A DNA stretch of 64,000 bases, from positions 7,218,001-7,282,000 of the forward strand of contig NZ_CP139247.1 in assembly GCF_034087045.1 (NCBI RefSeq), read 5' to 3'. The position numbers and the translations under genes were made by a program. The notes below the pieces were generated by a model, which worked only from the letters and a program-made list of their open reading frames with translations, made no database searches and was not told the origin of the DNA. This DNA is from Chitinophaga sancti. GTDB taxonomy: Bacteria > Bacteroidota > Bacteroidia > Chitinophagales > Chitinophagaceae. This document shows positions 7,517 through 15,146 of the stretch, one piece after another. Numbering within the stretch: position 1 is the first letter of the stretch; each line of letters begins with the position of its first letter.

Positions 7517-8374
7517 ATGACCATTCAGGCAGCATTTGTACAGATCATCTCCGCGCTAACCCCCATCCATGGCGATCGGGAGGCTGCCAGTATTGCTCAT
7601 ATTTTAATGGAGCATATTACCGGTCTTGGCAGAATGGACAGGATCGTTTATAAAGATAAAAAACTTACTGAGGATCAGGAAGTTCAATTACGCATTGCGC
7701 TGGAAGCCATGTTGAGAAATGAACCGGTGCAATATGTGACGGGAACGGCCTGGTTTTATGGGATGGAATTGAAGGTAACACCAGATGTGTTGATTCCCAG
7801 ACCGGAAACGGAGGAACTGGCAGAATGGATTATTGAGGATGTGCGGAAGGCCGGCACGCAACCAGGAATATTGGATATTGGCACAGGGAGTGGAGCGATA
7901 CCGCTGGCGATTAAAAAAAATCTGCCTTTGGCTACTGTTAGCGCTATTGATATAAGTTCGGGGGCATTGAAGATCGCAATGGAAAATGCGAAAAAACTAT
8001 CACTGGCAATTAGTTTTTCATTGGTGGATGTATTGGATGCCAATGCCACTGCGGCTTTGCCGTCTTATGATATTATTGTAAGTAATCCACCTTACATCTG
8101 TGAACATGAGAGCGCGGGTATGCAGGAGCAGGTGGTGAGTTATGAGCCAAATATTGCGCTGTTTGTACCGGATAATGACCCGCTTCGTTTTTATCGCAGA
8201 ATAGGTCTGTTAGGGCAGGAGAAGTTATCTGCGGGTGGTGGATTGTATTTTGAGATTAATGAGGCCTATGGAAAGGATACGGTGAGTTTGCTGGAGGAGC
8301 AGGGGTATGTCGATGTGGTATTGAAACAGGATCTTTATGGCAAGGATAGGATGGTGAAGGCTACGAAACTTTAA
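7517..8374 (+). CDS. prmC: Peptide chain release factor N5-glutamine methyltransferase PrmC
   Basis: 285 residues, the normal length. PrmC methylates the glutamine of the GGQ motif of release factors RF1 and RF2 using S-adenosylmethionine, which speeds translation termination. Motifs seen: LIPRPETEELAEW (about 92-104), the SAM loop DIGTGSGAIPLAIK (120-133) and the substrate-glutamine motif SNPPYI (189-194). ATG 7517 starts MTIQAAFVQIISAL, aligning with the N-terminal helical domain; the longer open frame upstream runs through promoter repeats. It is divergent from ribD. The region just after its stop codon is partly duplicated about 91 bp downstream. Confidence 0.93.
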   Translation: MTIQAAFVQIISALTPIHGDREAASIAHILMEHITGLGRMDRIVYKDKKLTEDQEVQLRIALEAMLRNEPVQYVTGTAWFYGMELKVTPDVLIPRPETEELAEWIIEDVRKAGTQPGILDIGTGSGAIPLAIKKNLPLATVSAIDISSGALKIAMENAKKLSLAISFSLVDVLDANATAALPSYDIIVSNPPYICEHESAGMQEQVVSYEPNIALFVPDNDPLRFYRRIGLLGQEKLSAGGGLYFEINEAYGKDTVSLLEEQGYVDVVLKQDLYGKDRMVKATKL

Positions 8375-8676
8375 CCTTACAGGCTATTAAAAGCTGGAAT
8401 TCCGGGTTACTAAATTTTAACCAACCCGTTATTCAACGATCATATTCCGGATTTCTAAATTTTAACATTACAGATATTAAACCCGGGTAGCAATGTTGGG
8501 TCTTTATAGCAGCAGTCTATAACCTGCATGCGAGCTAACTTTTTTATTATTACTTCCAATTGGCAAAAGAACGGCTCCGGAACTTAAGTGGTCCGGAGCC
8601 GTTTGAATTTCGTATTGGTATAGTAGTTACCCCTATCCGTTATTGCCAGTCGTAGCAGTTGCCAAAGCCGTTACCC
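8375..8676. other. Intergenic region with imperfect repeats and one hairpin
   Basis: About 300 bp between the ends of convergent prmC and exbD. ATTCCGGGTTACTAAATTTT.. at 8399-8421 recurs at 8444-8466 with two mismatches. The sequence around the prmC stop (TTTAACCTTACAGGCTATTA, from 8370) recurs with changes at about 8461. A terminator-like hairpin is at 8570-8603. GTTACCCCTAT occurs twice near 8632 and 8670. No gene is seen. Confidence 0.7.
8570..8603. terminator. Hairpin terminator between convergent prmC and exbD
   Basis: An 11-bp GC-rich perfect stem (8570-8580 with 8593-8603). T residues after it are sparse on both strands, so efficiency is uncertain. Confidence 0.65.
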
Positions 8677-9093
8677 CTATTTAGTTTCAGGCGGTTTTGT
8701 AGTCGCCAATACAACCTTGGCACCTATTTCGCGCGCAATCTCCATAATAGACACCACATCCTCTACCGGAACTGACTTTTCTGCATTCACCACGATGGTA
8801 GGATCTACTTCCTTTGAATCGCGGGCAATAGATGCGGCAAGCATCTGCTTCAGACTTCCAAAGGCTACCTGGTTGGTACCTACGAAGAATTCTCTTTTAT
8901 CGTTGATGCTGACAACCACAGTCTGCTTAGACTTGGTATTGCTCTTTGCCTTTGGCAAAGTCAGCTTGATTACATTCGGATTGGCCAGCGTGGATACGAT
9001 CAGGAAGAAGAGCAGCAGAATGAACAAGATGTCATTCAGCGCCCCGCTGTGCATCTCCACGTGATTTTTATTTCTTCTGTTGCGTAAGTTCAT
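8677..9093 (-). CDS. exbD: ExbD/TolR-family biopolymer transport protein
   Basis: 138 residues. A short basic N-terminus is followed by a single transmembrane helix at about 17-38 (ALNDILFILLLFFLIVSTLA) that contains the conserved membrane aspartate at position 21. A periplasmic domain of about 95 residues completes the protein. With the ExbB-like protein just upstream (8 bp gap) it forms the proton channel that energises TonB-dependent receptors or a Tol-like system. Energising TonB is the more likely role, given the number of SusC-type receptors in this phylum, but no tonB lies in the operon. Confidence 0.9.
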   Translation of the reverse strand: MNLRNRRNKNHVEMHSGALNDILFILLLFFLIVSTLANPNVIKLTLPKAKSNTKSKQTVVVSINDKREFFVGTNQVAFGSLKQMLAASIARDSKEVDPTIVVNAEKSVPVEDVVSIMEIAREIGAKVVLATTKPPETK

Positions 9094-9101
9094 AAGCTTG
9101 A

Positions 9102-9818
9102 TTATCTGGTTGGCTCCTGTAAAATATCGATAAACTCAGCAGAAGCAGCTTCCATCTTATTGATAGTCTTGTCTATCTGTGCGTTCAGGAAGCTGTAGCC
9201 GATATAAGCCACCAGACCGATAATCAGACCAGATGCAGAAGTGATCATCTTCACATAGATACCACCGGCGATGGTGCCCAGTGTGATATCGGAAGTGATA
9301 GAGATATTGAAGAAGGTCTGGATCATACCGGCGATGGTACCCAGGAATCCGAACATAGGTGCGATACCGGAGATGATGGAAAGAATCACGAGGTTCTTTT
9401 CCATTTTATAGATTTCCAGTTTACCTACATTCTCCATTGATTTCTCGATGCTCTCAATAGGCTTACCTATGCGCTGTATGCCTTTGTCGATCATACGGGC
9501 TATAGGACTGTTGGTGTTCTTTGATAAAGAACGGGCAGCCTGGATGTTGCCATTGGAGATATGATCACGGATCATCGGCATGAAGTTATCTTCCAGTTTG
9601 CCTGCTTTGGAGATGGTGAGATACCTTTCTACAAAAGAGAAAACAGCGATAACGGAGAGGATCCCGAGAGGGATCATGAGAATACCACCCTTTGCCAGCA
9701 GGTCTAATAAGCTGATATGCTGATCGGCAGCGGCGACGGTACTTGCGCCGGCAGCCACTGTATCGGGCTTAGGCGATAATAAGGAATCCTGGAGTAATGT
9801 TACTAATCCTAAGAGCAT
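9102..9818 (-). CDS. exbB: MotA/TolQ/ExbB-family proton channel protein
   Basis: 238 residues with three predicted membrane spans: about 38-66 (ILMIPLGILSVIAVFSFVER), 144-170 (LVILSIISGIAPMFGFLGT) and 183-212. The GTIAGMIQTF and GTIAGGIYVKMITSASGL segments are the conserved pore-lining parts of the family. It pairs with the adjacent ExbD. The N-terminus (MLLGLVTLLQDSLL) is followed by an Ala/Ser/Asp stretch, as often in Bacteroidota ExbB. A clear -7 element lies 20 bp upstream, and a 28-30-bp minisatellite lies further up. Confidence 0.9.
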   Translation of the reverse strand: MLLGLVTLLQDSLLSPKPDTVAAGASTVAAADQHISLLDLLAKGGILMIPLGILSVIAVFSFVERYLTISKAGKLEDNFMPMIRDHISNGNIQAARSLSKNTNSPIARMIDKGIQRIGKPIESIEKSMENVGKLEIYKMEKNLVILSIISGIAPMFGFLGTIAGMIQTFFNISITSDITLGTIAGGIYVKMITSASGLIIGLVAYIGYSFLNAQIDKTINKMEAASAEFIDILQEPTR

Positions 9819-9837
9819 GAATAAAAATTTAACCTTG

Positions 9838-9845
9838 CAAAAGTA
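9838..9845 (-). promoter_or_regulatory. -7 promoter element for exbB-exbD (TACTTTTG on the minus strand)
   Basis: An exact TAnnTTTG match 19 bp before the exbB start codon, predicting a short leader. Confidence 0.55.
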
Positions 9846-9972
9846 TTACATCAAATGCAACAAGCAGGGAAAGATACCAATATTATGTAAACATTTAACG
9901 TATATGTCCCTAAAATATTATCCCCATGCATCATAAGTGGATGATGCACTTCCTCTTGCAGCCATTTCTATG

Positions 9973-10165
9973 CCAGATGTGAATCAAGTGCTTTTTTGTG
10001 CACCAGATGTGGTCAGGTGTTTTTTCATGCACCAGATGTGGTCAGGTGTTTTTCGTGCACCAGATGTGAATCAGGTATTTTTTCGTGCACCGGATGTGAA
10101 TCAGCTGCTTTTTCGTGCACCAGATGTGGTCAGCTGCTTTTTCGTGCACCGAATGTGGTCAGGTT
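9973..10165. repeat. 28-30-bp minisatellite, seven copies
   Basis: Units start at 9973, 10003, 10032, 10060, 10090, 10120 and 10149. Each reads CCAGATGTG, then either AATCA or GTCA, then a variable CTGCTTTTT-like stretch and GTGCA. Period and sequence vary slightly and no unique spacers separate the units, so it is not a CRISPR array. Confidence 0.9.
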
Positions 10166-10188
10166 CCTGTAGCTGAATGGAGACCTCC

Positions 10189-10232
10189 CTCATTCTCCCA
10201 CACCTGCCTCAGCTCTTCTCCTCCCACACCTG
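10189..10232. repeat. Duplicated 3' end of pepT (26-bp period)
   Basis: CTTCTCCTCCCACACCTG at 10215-10232 lies inside the pepT coding end. CTCATTCTCCCACACCTG at 10189-10206 is a near-copy just beyond its stop codon. Confidence 0.75.
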
Positions 10233-11453
10233 CGCCAAATGTACAATCGTCTGCACCGCCTTTTGCATATCCTGTATGCTCACATATTCATACTTACTGT
10301 GCAGCGCCATCTCACCTGTAAAGATATTAGGACATGGCAAACCCATAAAAGAAAGACGGGAACCATCTGTCCCCCCACGGATAATCATTTTCAATGGCTC
10401 CACTCCTGCCCTGCGGATCGCTTCTTCCGCATACTCTGTGACCTGCGGATGCAGGTTCAGCACCTCTTTCATATTGCGATACTGCTCTGTAACGGTGAGT
10501 TTCGCACTCGCAGTCGGATACTTTGCCATCACGGCATCCAGTATATGCTGCAGGAAACCCGCATGGTCTTTTAGTTTGGCAGTGACGAAGTCACGAAGAA
10601 TGAAATCAATTTCTGCATGTTCTACGATCCCACTCACTCTCACAGGATGAATAAACCCCTGACGATCTTCGGTGGTTTCAGGAGAAAGGCTGTCTTTGGG
10701 CAGTGCGTCTACTATTTCCGAAGCTATCTTGATGGCGCTCACCAATTTATCTTTTGCAGTGCCCGGGTGTACACTCACCCCTTCGATTACGATTTTGGCT
10801 GCATCGGCACTGAAGCTCTCATCTTCCAGGGAACCCAGTTCACCGCCATCGAGGGTGTAACCAAAGGTGGCGCCGAGTTTAGACATATCCAGTTTTTCTA
10901 CGCCCCGCCCTACTTCTTCATCTGGTGTGAAGAGGATGCGGATGGTGCCATGCTTGATTTCAGGGTGCGCCACCAGGTAATGGGCGGCATCCATGATTTC
11001 GGCTACACCCGCTTTGTCGTCGGCACCCAGCAGGGTATTGCCGGCAGCGGTGATGATATCATCGCCTTTTTTGGAGGCGAGGTATGGGTGAAGGGCGGTT
11101 TTGATGATGGTGTTATCTTCAGGCAGTTCGATGTCGTCGCCATCGTAATGCATGTGTATGATGGGTTTTACACCTGTACCACTACAGTCACTGCTGGTGT
11201 CCATGTGAGAGCAGAAGCAGATCACAGGCACCTCTTTGGTAGTATTGGAAGGGATGGTGGCGAATACATAACCATGTTCATCCATCTCAGCATCGGTGAT
11301 GCCTATTTCGTGCAGTTCCTGGATGAGCAGGCGGCCAAGGTCTTTTTGTTTTTCTGTAGAAGGAAAACTTTTGCTCAGTGGATCGGACTGTGTGTCTATC
11401 TGGACATAGCGCAGGAAGCGCTCGGTAACGGTGTATTTGTAATTAGTGAACAT
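10209..11453 (-). CDS. pepT: Peptidase T (tripeptide aminopeptidase), M20 family
   Basis: 414 residues, the usual length. Peptidase T is a cytosolic di-zinc enzyme that removes the N-terminal residue from tripeptides. Motifs: CFCSHMDTSSD with the metal-binding histidine (about residue 80), TLLGADDKAGVAEIMDA with the bridging aspartate, FTPDEEVGRG with the catalytic glutamate, and the C-terminal IIRGGTDGSRLSFMGLPCPN. The start is ATG 11453 (MFTNYKYTVTERFLRYVQID). A -7 promoter element ends 4 bases before this ATG, so the mRNA may be leaderless. Bases encoding the last residues (QVWEEKS) are partly repeated right after the stop codon. Confidence 0.94.
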   Translation of the reverse strand: MFTNYKYTVTERFLRYVQIDTQSDPLSKSFPSTEKQKDLGRLLIQELHEIGITDAEMDEHGYVFATIPSNTTKEVPVICFCSHMDTSSDCSGTGVKPIIHMHYDGDDIELPEDNTIIKTALHPYLASKKGDDIITAAGNTLLGADDKAGVAEIMDAAHYLVAHPEIKHGTIRILFTPDEEVGRGVEKLDMSKLGATFGYTLDGGELGSLEDESFSADAAKIVIEGVSVHPGTAKDKLVSAIKIASEIVDALPKDSLSPETTEDRQGFIHPVRVSGIVEHAEIDFILRDFVTAKLKDHAGFLQHILDAVMAKYPTASAKLTVTEQYRNMKEVLNLHPQVTEYAEEAIRRAGVEPLKMIIRGGTDGSRLSFMGLPCPNIFTGEMALHSKYEYVSIQDMQKAVQTIVHLAQVWEEKS

Positions 11454-11457
11454 AGTG

Positions 11458-11465
11458 CAAACGTA
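11458..11465 (-). promoter_or_regulatory. -7 promoter element of pepT (TACGTTTG), 4 bases before the start codon
   Basis: Exact TAnnTTTG on the minus strand, then CACT and the ATG. The predicted transcription start coincides with the start codon. Confidence 0.5.
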
Positions 11466-11604
11466 AGAAATACTGGTAAAAGTAAAATTTACTATTTGTT
11501 ACTGGGAATAGTACTAAAATCAGGACATATACATAGTTTTATTTTATTTTAAAGAACATTACACCAAATATTTCAATACAAATAGTTCATTTAACCTTTA
11601 TTCA

Positions 11605-11612
11605 TAGGTTTG
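11605..11612 (+). promoter_or_regulatory. -7 promoter element of the riboswitch-metE transcript (TAGGTTTG)
   Basis: An exact TAnnTTTG match immediately before the cobalamin riboswitch core, placing transcription start near 11616. Confidence 0.55.
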
Positions 11613-11615
11613 TGT

Positions 11616-11725
11616 AGAAATTTGTGCTGCGGCATGGAACCGTGTGCAAATCACGGGCTGACGCGCAACTGTAAATGACCTATGCTGTCATGAAGCCAGA
11701 TACTTGTCGCAGGCAGATATTTTTT
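11616..11725 (+). ncRNA. Cobalamin (vitamin B12) riboswitch upstream of metE
   Basis: The core words of the class are present in order: GGAACCGTGTGCAAATCACG (about 11636-11655), GGCTGACGCGCAACTGTAAA (11656-11675), and the B12-box-like AAGCCAGATACTTG after 11693. It lies in the leader of the B12-independent methionine synthase gene, where such riboswitches are known to shut off metE when cobalamin is available. The 23 bases between the aptamer and the ATG form a short expression platform. No strong T-tracted terminator is seen, so control of translation initiation is more likely than attenuation. Confidence 0.88.
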
Positions 11726-11747
11726 CACCCTATTAAATAATGTAAGT

Positions 11748-14126
11748 ATGCAAACGAATGTTCCCGGCTATCCGCGCATTGGTAGCAACAGAGAATTGAA
11801 GAAAGCAAACGAAGCGTATTGGGCAGGCAGGATCTCTTTGGAGAAATTGCAGATGACTGCCAGACAGCTTCGCCGTCAGAACTGGGAAACCCTCCGTGAT
11901 GCCGGGATTGATCTGATCCCTTCGAATGACTTTTCTTATTATGACCAGGTACTGGACATGTGTTTGATGACGAATACGATTCCTGCCAGGTTTCAGGCAT
12001 TGCAGGCTACACAGGTGTCAGCGAGTAGTCCTGAGTTGTATTTTGGTATGGCGCGTGGGTACCAGAAAAATGGGTTTGACCTGACGGCGATGGAAATGAC
12101 GAAATGGTTTGATACGAACTATCATTATCTCGTCCCTGAGTTTGATGGTACACAGCAATTTGCTTTAACTTATAATAAAGCCCTGGAAGAATTTGAAGAA
12201 GCCAAAGCATTGGGGATCCATACCAAACCAGTGCTCATTGGGCCTGTGAGCTTCTTATTGTTGGGTAAGATCAAAGATGAAAAATTGCAGGTGGCAGATT
12301 TGCTGGATAAATTATTGCCTGTATATATATCCCTGTTACAGTCTTTGGAAAATGCAGGAGCTACCTGGATCCAGATAGATGAACCTACGCTGGTGCTGGA
12401 TCTGACACCACAGGAGCAAGCAATGTTTTCATATGCTTATAGTAAGATTGCAGCCGTCCTTTCATCCGTCAAATTGTTATTGACCACATATTTTGGTAGC
12501 CTGCAGGATAATACTGCGTTGACTTTAAAGCTGCCGGTAAATGCATTGCATATTGATCTGGTGCGTGCACCGGAGCAATTAGAAGTTGTTTTGGCGCATG
12601 CGCCCAAACACCTGCAACTGTCATTGGGTGTGGTGAATGGAAGGAATATCTGGAAGAATAATTATGAGGATAGCCTGGCATTAATTAAGAAAGCGATTGC
12701 CGTATTGGGTGAAGAGAGAGTGATGATTGGTAGTTCCTGTTCATTGCTGCATTCACCGTATGATCTGGATATGGAAGAGCTGACACCACAGTTGAAAAAC
12801 TGGATGGCGTTTGCGAAGCAAAAGGTGTATGAGCTGGTGGATATCAGAAAAATCCTGGATGGGGAGCATGCGATTCTGGATAGTGATAACGCGATTCGGA
12901 ATGGTGAGCATGCGACTCTGGATAGTGATAATGCAATTCGGAATGGTGAACATGCGATTCTCGCAGCCAATAAAGCTGCTATGCAGGAAAGAGCCACGGC
13001 TACCATCATTCACAAACCAGCTGTAAAAGCGCGTCTGGCGGCATTAACAGCAAACGATGCCAATCGTAAAAGTGAGTTTGCCATTCGTCAGCAGGCACAG
13101 GAAGCAGTGCTGAAATTGCCGTTATTCCCTACTACCACCATTGGTTCCTTTCCACAAACAGAAGATATCCGTAAGCTACGTGCTGATGTAAAGAAAGGAG
13201 TGATCACACAGGATGATTATGATATAGCCATCCGTAAAGCGATTGGTGAATCTGTACAGTTACAGGAACGTTTGCAATTGGATGTATTGGTGCATGGCGA
13301 ATTTGAGCGGAATGACATGGTGGAATATTTTGGTGAACAACTGGAAGGATTTGTTTTTACAAAGAATGGTTGGGTACAAAGTTATGGTTCACGATGTGTA
13401 AAACCACCTATCATTTATGGTGATGTATCCCGTCCTGAACCAATGACTGTAGCATGGAGCAGTTATGCACAATCGCTGACAAGGCAGCCTATGAAAGGCA
13501 TGCTGACAGGGCCTGTGACGATATTGCAATGGTCTTTTGTAAGAGATGATCAGCCACGTGCAGATACCACTTTACAAATTGCACTTGCCATCAGGGATGA
13601 GGTAAATGACCTGGAAAAAGCGGGTATCAGGGTAATACAGGTAGATGAACCTGCTATAAGAGAAGGCTTACCACTGCGTCGTGCAGATTGGGGAGCGTAT
13701 TTGGAGTGGGCTGTAAAAGCCTTTAGGGTAGCCGTTTCCGGCGTGGAAGATGCGACGCAGATCCATACACATATGTGCTATAGTGAGTTCAATGATATCA
13801 TTGATAGTATTGCAGCGATGGATGCAGATGTGATTACGATTGAAACAAGTCGTTCACAAATGGAATTGTTAGAAGTATTCTCCACATTCAGGTATCCTTA
13901 TGAAATTGGCCCTGGTGTATATGATATTCATTCCCCAAGAGTACCGACTGTAGCAGAAATGACGGCATTGCTTGATAAAGCGGCGCAGTTGCTGCCCGCA
14001 AGAAATATATGGGTAAATCCGGATTGCGGATTGAAAACAAGGAAGTGGCCGGAAACGGAACAGGCGTTGAGGAATATGGTGAGTGCTGCGCAGCAGATGA
14101 GGGTGGCTATTAAACAGCCGATTTGA
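11748..14126 (+). CDS. metE: 5-methyltetrahydropteroyltriglutamate-homocysteine methyltransferase (B12-independent methionine synthase)
   Basis: 792 residues, somewhat longer than the usual 750-770. MetE transfers the methyl group from methyl-tetrahydrofolate polyglutamate to homocysteine in the last step of methionine synthesis. The N-terminal barrel starts NVPGYPRIGSNRELKKANEA. The C-terminal barrel carries TTTIGSFPQTEDIRKLRAD, the zinc-binding HTHMCYSEF, and NPDCGLKTR with the last zinc cysteine. The extra length comes from a tandem 14-residue repeat (GEHAILDSDNAIRN and variants) at residues 372-406, in the linker between the two barrels. Expression is expected to be repressed by B12 through the riboswitch directly upstream. 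Confidence 0.95.
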   Translation: MQTNVPGYPRIGSNRELKKANEAYWAGRISLEKLQMTARQLRRQNWETLRDAGIDLIPSNDFSYYDQVLDMCLMTNTIPARFQALQATQVSASSPELYFGMARGYQKNGFDLTAMEMTKWFDTNYHYLVPEFDGTQQFALTYNKALEEFEEAKALGIHTKPVLIGPVSFLLLGKIKDEKLQVADLLDKLLPVYISLLQSLENAGATWIQIDEPTLVLDLTPQEQAMFSYAYSKIAAVLSSVKLLLTTYFGSLQDNTALTLKLPVNALHIDLVRAPEQLEVVLAHAPKHLQLSLGVVNGRNIWKNNYEDSLALIKKAIAVLGEERVMIGSSCSLLHSPYDLDMEELTPQLKNWMAFAKQKVYELVDIRKILDGEHAILDSDNAIRNGEHATLDSDNAIRNGEHAILAANKAAMQERATATIIHKPAVKARLAALTANDANRKSEFAIRQQAQEAVLKLPLFPTTTIGSFPQTEDIRKLRADVKKGVITQDDYDIAIRKAIGESVQLQERLQLDVLVHGEFERNDMVEYFGEQLEGFVFTKNGWVQSYGSRCVKPPIIYGDVSRPEPMTVAWSSYAQSLTRQPMKGMLTGPVTILQWSFVRDDQPRADTTLQIALAIRDEVNDLEKAGIRVIQVDEPAIREGLPLRRADWGAYLEWAVKAFRVAVSGVEDATQIHTHMCYSEFNDIIDSIAAMDADVITIETSRSQMELLEVFSTFRYPYEIGPGVYDIHSPRVPTVAEMTALLDKAAQLLPARNIWVNPDCGLKTRKWPETEQALRNMVSAAQQMRVAIKQPI
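12861..12965. repeat. 42-bp tandem repeat in the metE inter-domain linker
   Basis: Two full units (12861-12902, 12903-12944) and a partial third encode GEHAILDSDNAIRN, GEHATLDSDNAIRN and GEHAIL. The unit is 14 codons, so the frame is kept. Confidence 0.93.
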
Positions 14127-14174
14127 TCGGGTTGCTTCATTGATCGGGCTACTTCACTGATCGGGTTACTTCAC
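14124..14174. repeat. 17-bp direct repeat x3 starting in the metE stop codon
   Basis: TGATCGGGTTGCTTCAT, TGATCGGGCTACTTCAC and TGATCGGGTTACTTCAC follow one another. The first TGA is the metE stop codon. Confidence 0.9.
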
Positions 14175-14176
14175 TG

Positions 14177-14217
14177 AGCAGCATTACGGAACAGCTTTGC
14201 TGTTCCGTAATGCTGCT
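14177..14217 (+). terminator. Long hairpin after metE
   Basis: A perfect 19-bp stem (14177-14195 with 14199-14217) with a TTT loop but without a following T tract. It probably terminates or protects the metE mRNA. Confidence 0.65.
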
Positions 14218-14222
14218 ATGCT

Positions 14223-14261
14223 ATTGTCTGGAATGCTTTCCCTGCAAGCATTCCAGACAAT
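14223..14261 (+). terminator. Second hairpin after metE
   Basis: A perfect 16-bp stem (14223-14238 with 14246-14261) with a 7-base loop, 5 bp after the first hairpin and ending 26 bp before the next start codon. Confidence 0.6.
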
Positions 14262-14287
14262 CACTATATTTTTCGTACCTTTATGCT

Positions 14288-14497
14288 ATGGCAGAACATG
14301 AAACCGTCAGCTGTCCACGCTGTAACAATACATTCGAATGCCGGGTCGGCTCTATTCTTCGCTGCCAATGCCAGGAGGTTACGCTTAATGAAGAAGAACG
14401 ATTATTTATTGCAGCACACTATCTAGGCTGCCTTTGCGCCACTTGTATGGAAGAGATGAAAAAGAAATACAAAGAAGAACAATTATTTAAGCGATAA
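14288..14497 (+). CDS. Small cysteine-rich CWC-type protein
   Basis: 69 residues from ATG 14288 (MAEHETVSCPRCNNTFECRV). The upstream extension of the open frame runs back through the metE hairpins and is rejected. Eight cysteines are arranged as CPRC..C..RCQC..CLCATC, the pattern of the small cysteine-rich CWC family, which probably binds zinc. Function is unknown. The C-terminus is a charged helix (MEEMKKKYKEEQLFKR). It stands alone between hairpins, with its own terminator downstream. Confidence 0.8.
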   Translation: MAEHETVSCPRCNNTFECRVGSILRCQCQEVTLNEEERLFIAAHYLGCLCATCMEEMKKKYKEEQLFKR

Positions 14498-14534
14498 ATG
14501 GTGTAAAAAAGAAGGTGCTTACCACATAAAAAGA

Positions 14535-14568
14535 AAAAGGGTGTTTGCCTGCCGGCAAACACCCTTTT
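14535..14568. terminator. Bidirectional terminator
   Basis: A 15-bp perfect stem (14535-14549 with 14554-14568) flanked by A and T runs, between the CWC gene and the convergent FKBP gene. Confidence 0.9.
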
Positions 14569-14583
14569 GTCTTATATCCTTGA

Positions 14584-15012
14584 TTATACGATCTCTACAA
14601 GTTCAATATCAAAGACCAATGGCTCACCAGCCAGCGGATGATTCGCATCCAAAGTGATAAATTCGCTGCTGATAGCAGTTACCTTTACAGGAAACACCTG
14701 ACCCTGTGGATTGCTCATCTGCAGTTCCATACCTACCTGGGGATTCAGGTCTTCCGGAATATTCTGCTTAGGGAAATCCATGATCAACTCGTCGTTTTTA
14801 GGGCCATAAGCCTCTTCAACGGGAATATTCAGGGTTTTCTTATCTCCTGGTATCATATCCACCACACCACTGTCGAAGCCTTTAATAACCATACCGGCGC
14901 CAACCTGAAATTCCAGCGGGTCTCTGCCTTCGGAGGAATCAAATGTAGTTCCGTTGGTCAGACGGCCATGATAATGCACACGCACCGTATCTCCGTTTTT
15001 AACTGCTTGCAT
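14584..15012 (-). CDS. FKBP-type peptidyl-prolyl cis-trans isomerase, SlyD-like
   Basis: 142 residues without a signal peptide, so cytosolic. VRVHYHGRLTNGTTFDSSEG and FQVGAGMVIKGFDSGVVDM are FKBP active-site strands. Between them and the C-terminal FDIELVEIV lies an inserted flap (AYGPKNDELIMDFPKQNIPE ... VTAISSEFITLDANHPLAGE) characteristic of SlyD-type proteins, which act as isomerase and chaperone. The His- and Cys-rich metal-binding tail of E. coli SlyD is absent. It is a single leftward gene bounded by a terminator. Confidence 0.92.
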   Translation of the reverse strand: MQAVKNGDTVRVHYHGRLTNGTTFDSSEGRDPLEFQVGAGMVIKGFDSGVVDMIPGDKKTLNIPVEEAYGPKNDELIMDFPKQNIPEDLNPQVGMELQMSNPQGQVFPVKVTAISSEFITLDANHPLAGEPLVFDIELVEIV

Positions 15013-15133
15013 AAAAATAAATTGTTAAGTGTTTAGGAATTTTATTACCTGCAAGGTAAGAAAAATGATTAAAGTGCCAAGAGGTTAGCTGCATTCTGTC
15101 TGCATTATAGGAAATTTAGCCTGTAAATTTTAC

Positions 15134-15141
15134 TATTTTTG
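15134..15141 (+). promoter_or_regulatory. -7 promoter element (TATTTTTG), 5 bases before the start codon
   Basis: An exact TAnnTTTG match, then ATCCT and the ATG of the DUF1343 gene; a leaderless or nearly leaderless mRNA is predicted. Confidence 0.5.
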
Positions 15142-15146
15142 ATCCT

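Larger units (their letters stand above)
9819..10208. other. Gene-free region between exbB and pepT holding a minisatellite
   Basis: 390 bp. It holds the exbB promoter at its left end, seven copies of a 28-30-bp repeat (9973-10165), and the duplicated pepT 3' end at its right edge. A 79-codon open frame across the repeats is a by-product of the repetition. Confidence 0.8.

Noticed and set aside
9973..10165. CRISPR array with 28-30-bp repeats
   Set aside because: The size fits a CRISPR repeat, but there are no spacers between copies.
9937..10176. 79-residue protein with repeats (APDVNQ-like)
   Set aside because: The open frame is a product of the minisatellite; unit lengths of 28-30 bp would shift the frame between copies, and there is no family resemblance.
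10617..11552. 311-codon open frame antisense to pepT
   Set aside because: It mirrors the pepT coding strand, which has all catalytic motifs; the antisense product shows no recognisable family.
14210..14287. 26-residue extension of the CWC protein
   Set aside because: It would be translated from the metE hairpins; the CWC domain starts just after the ATG at 14288.
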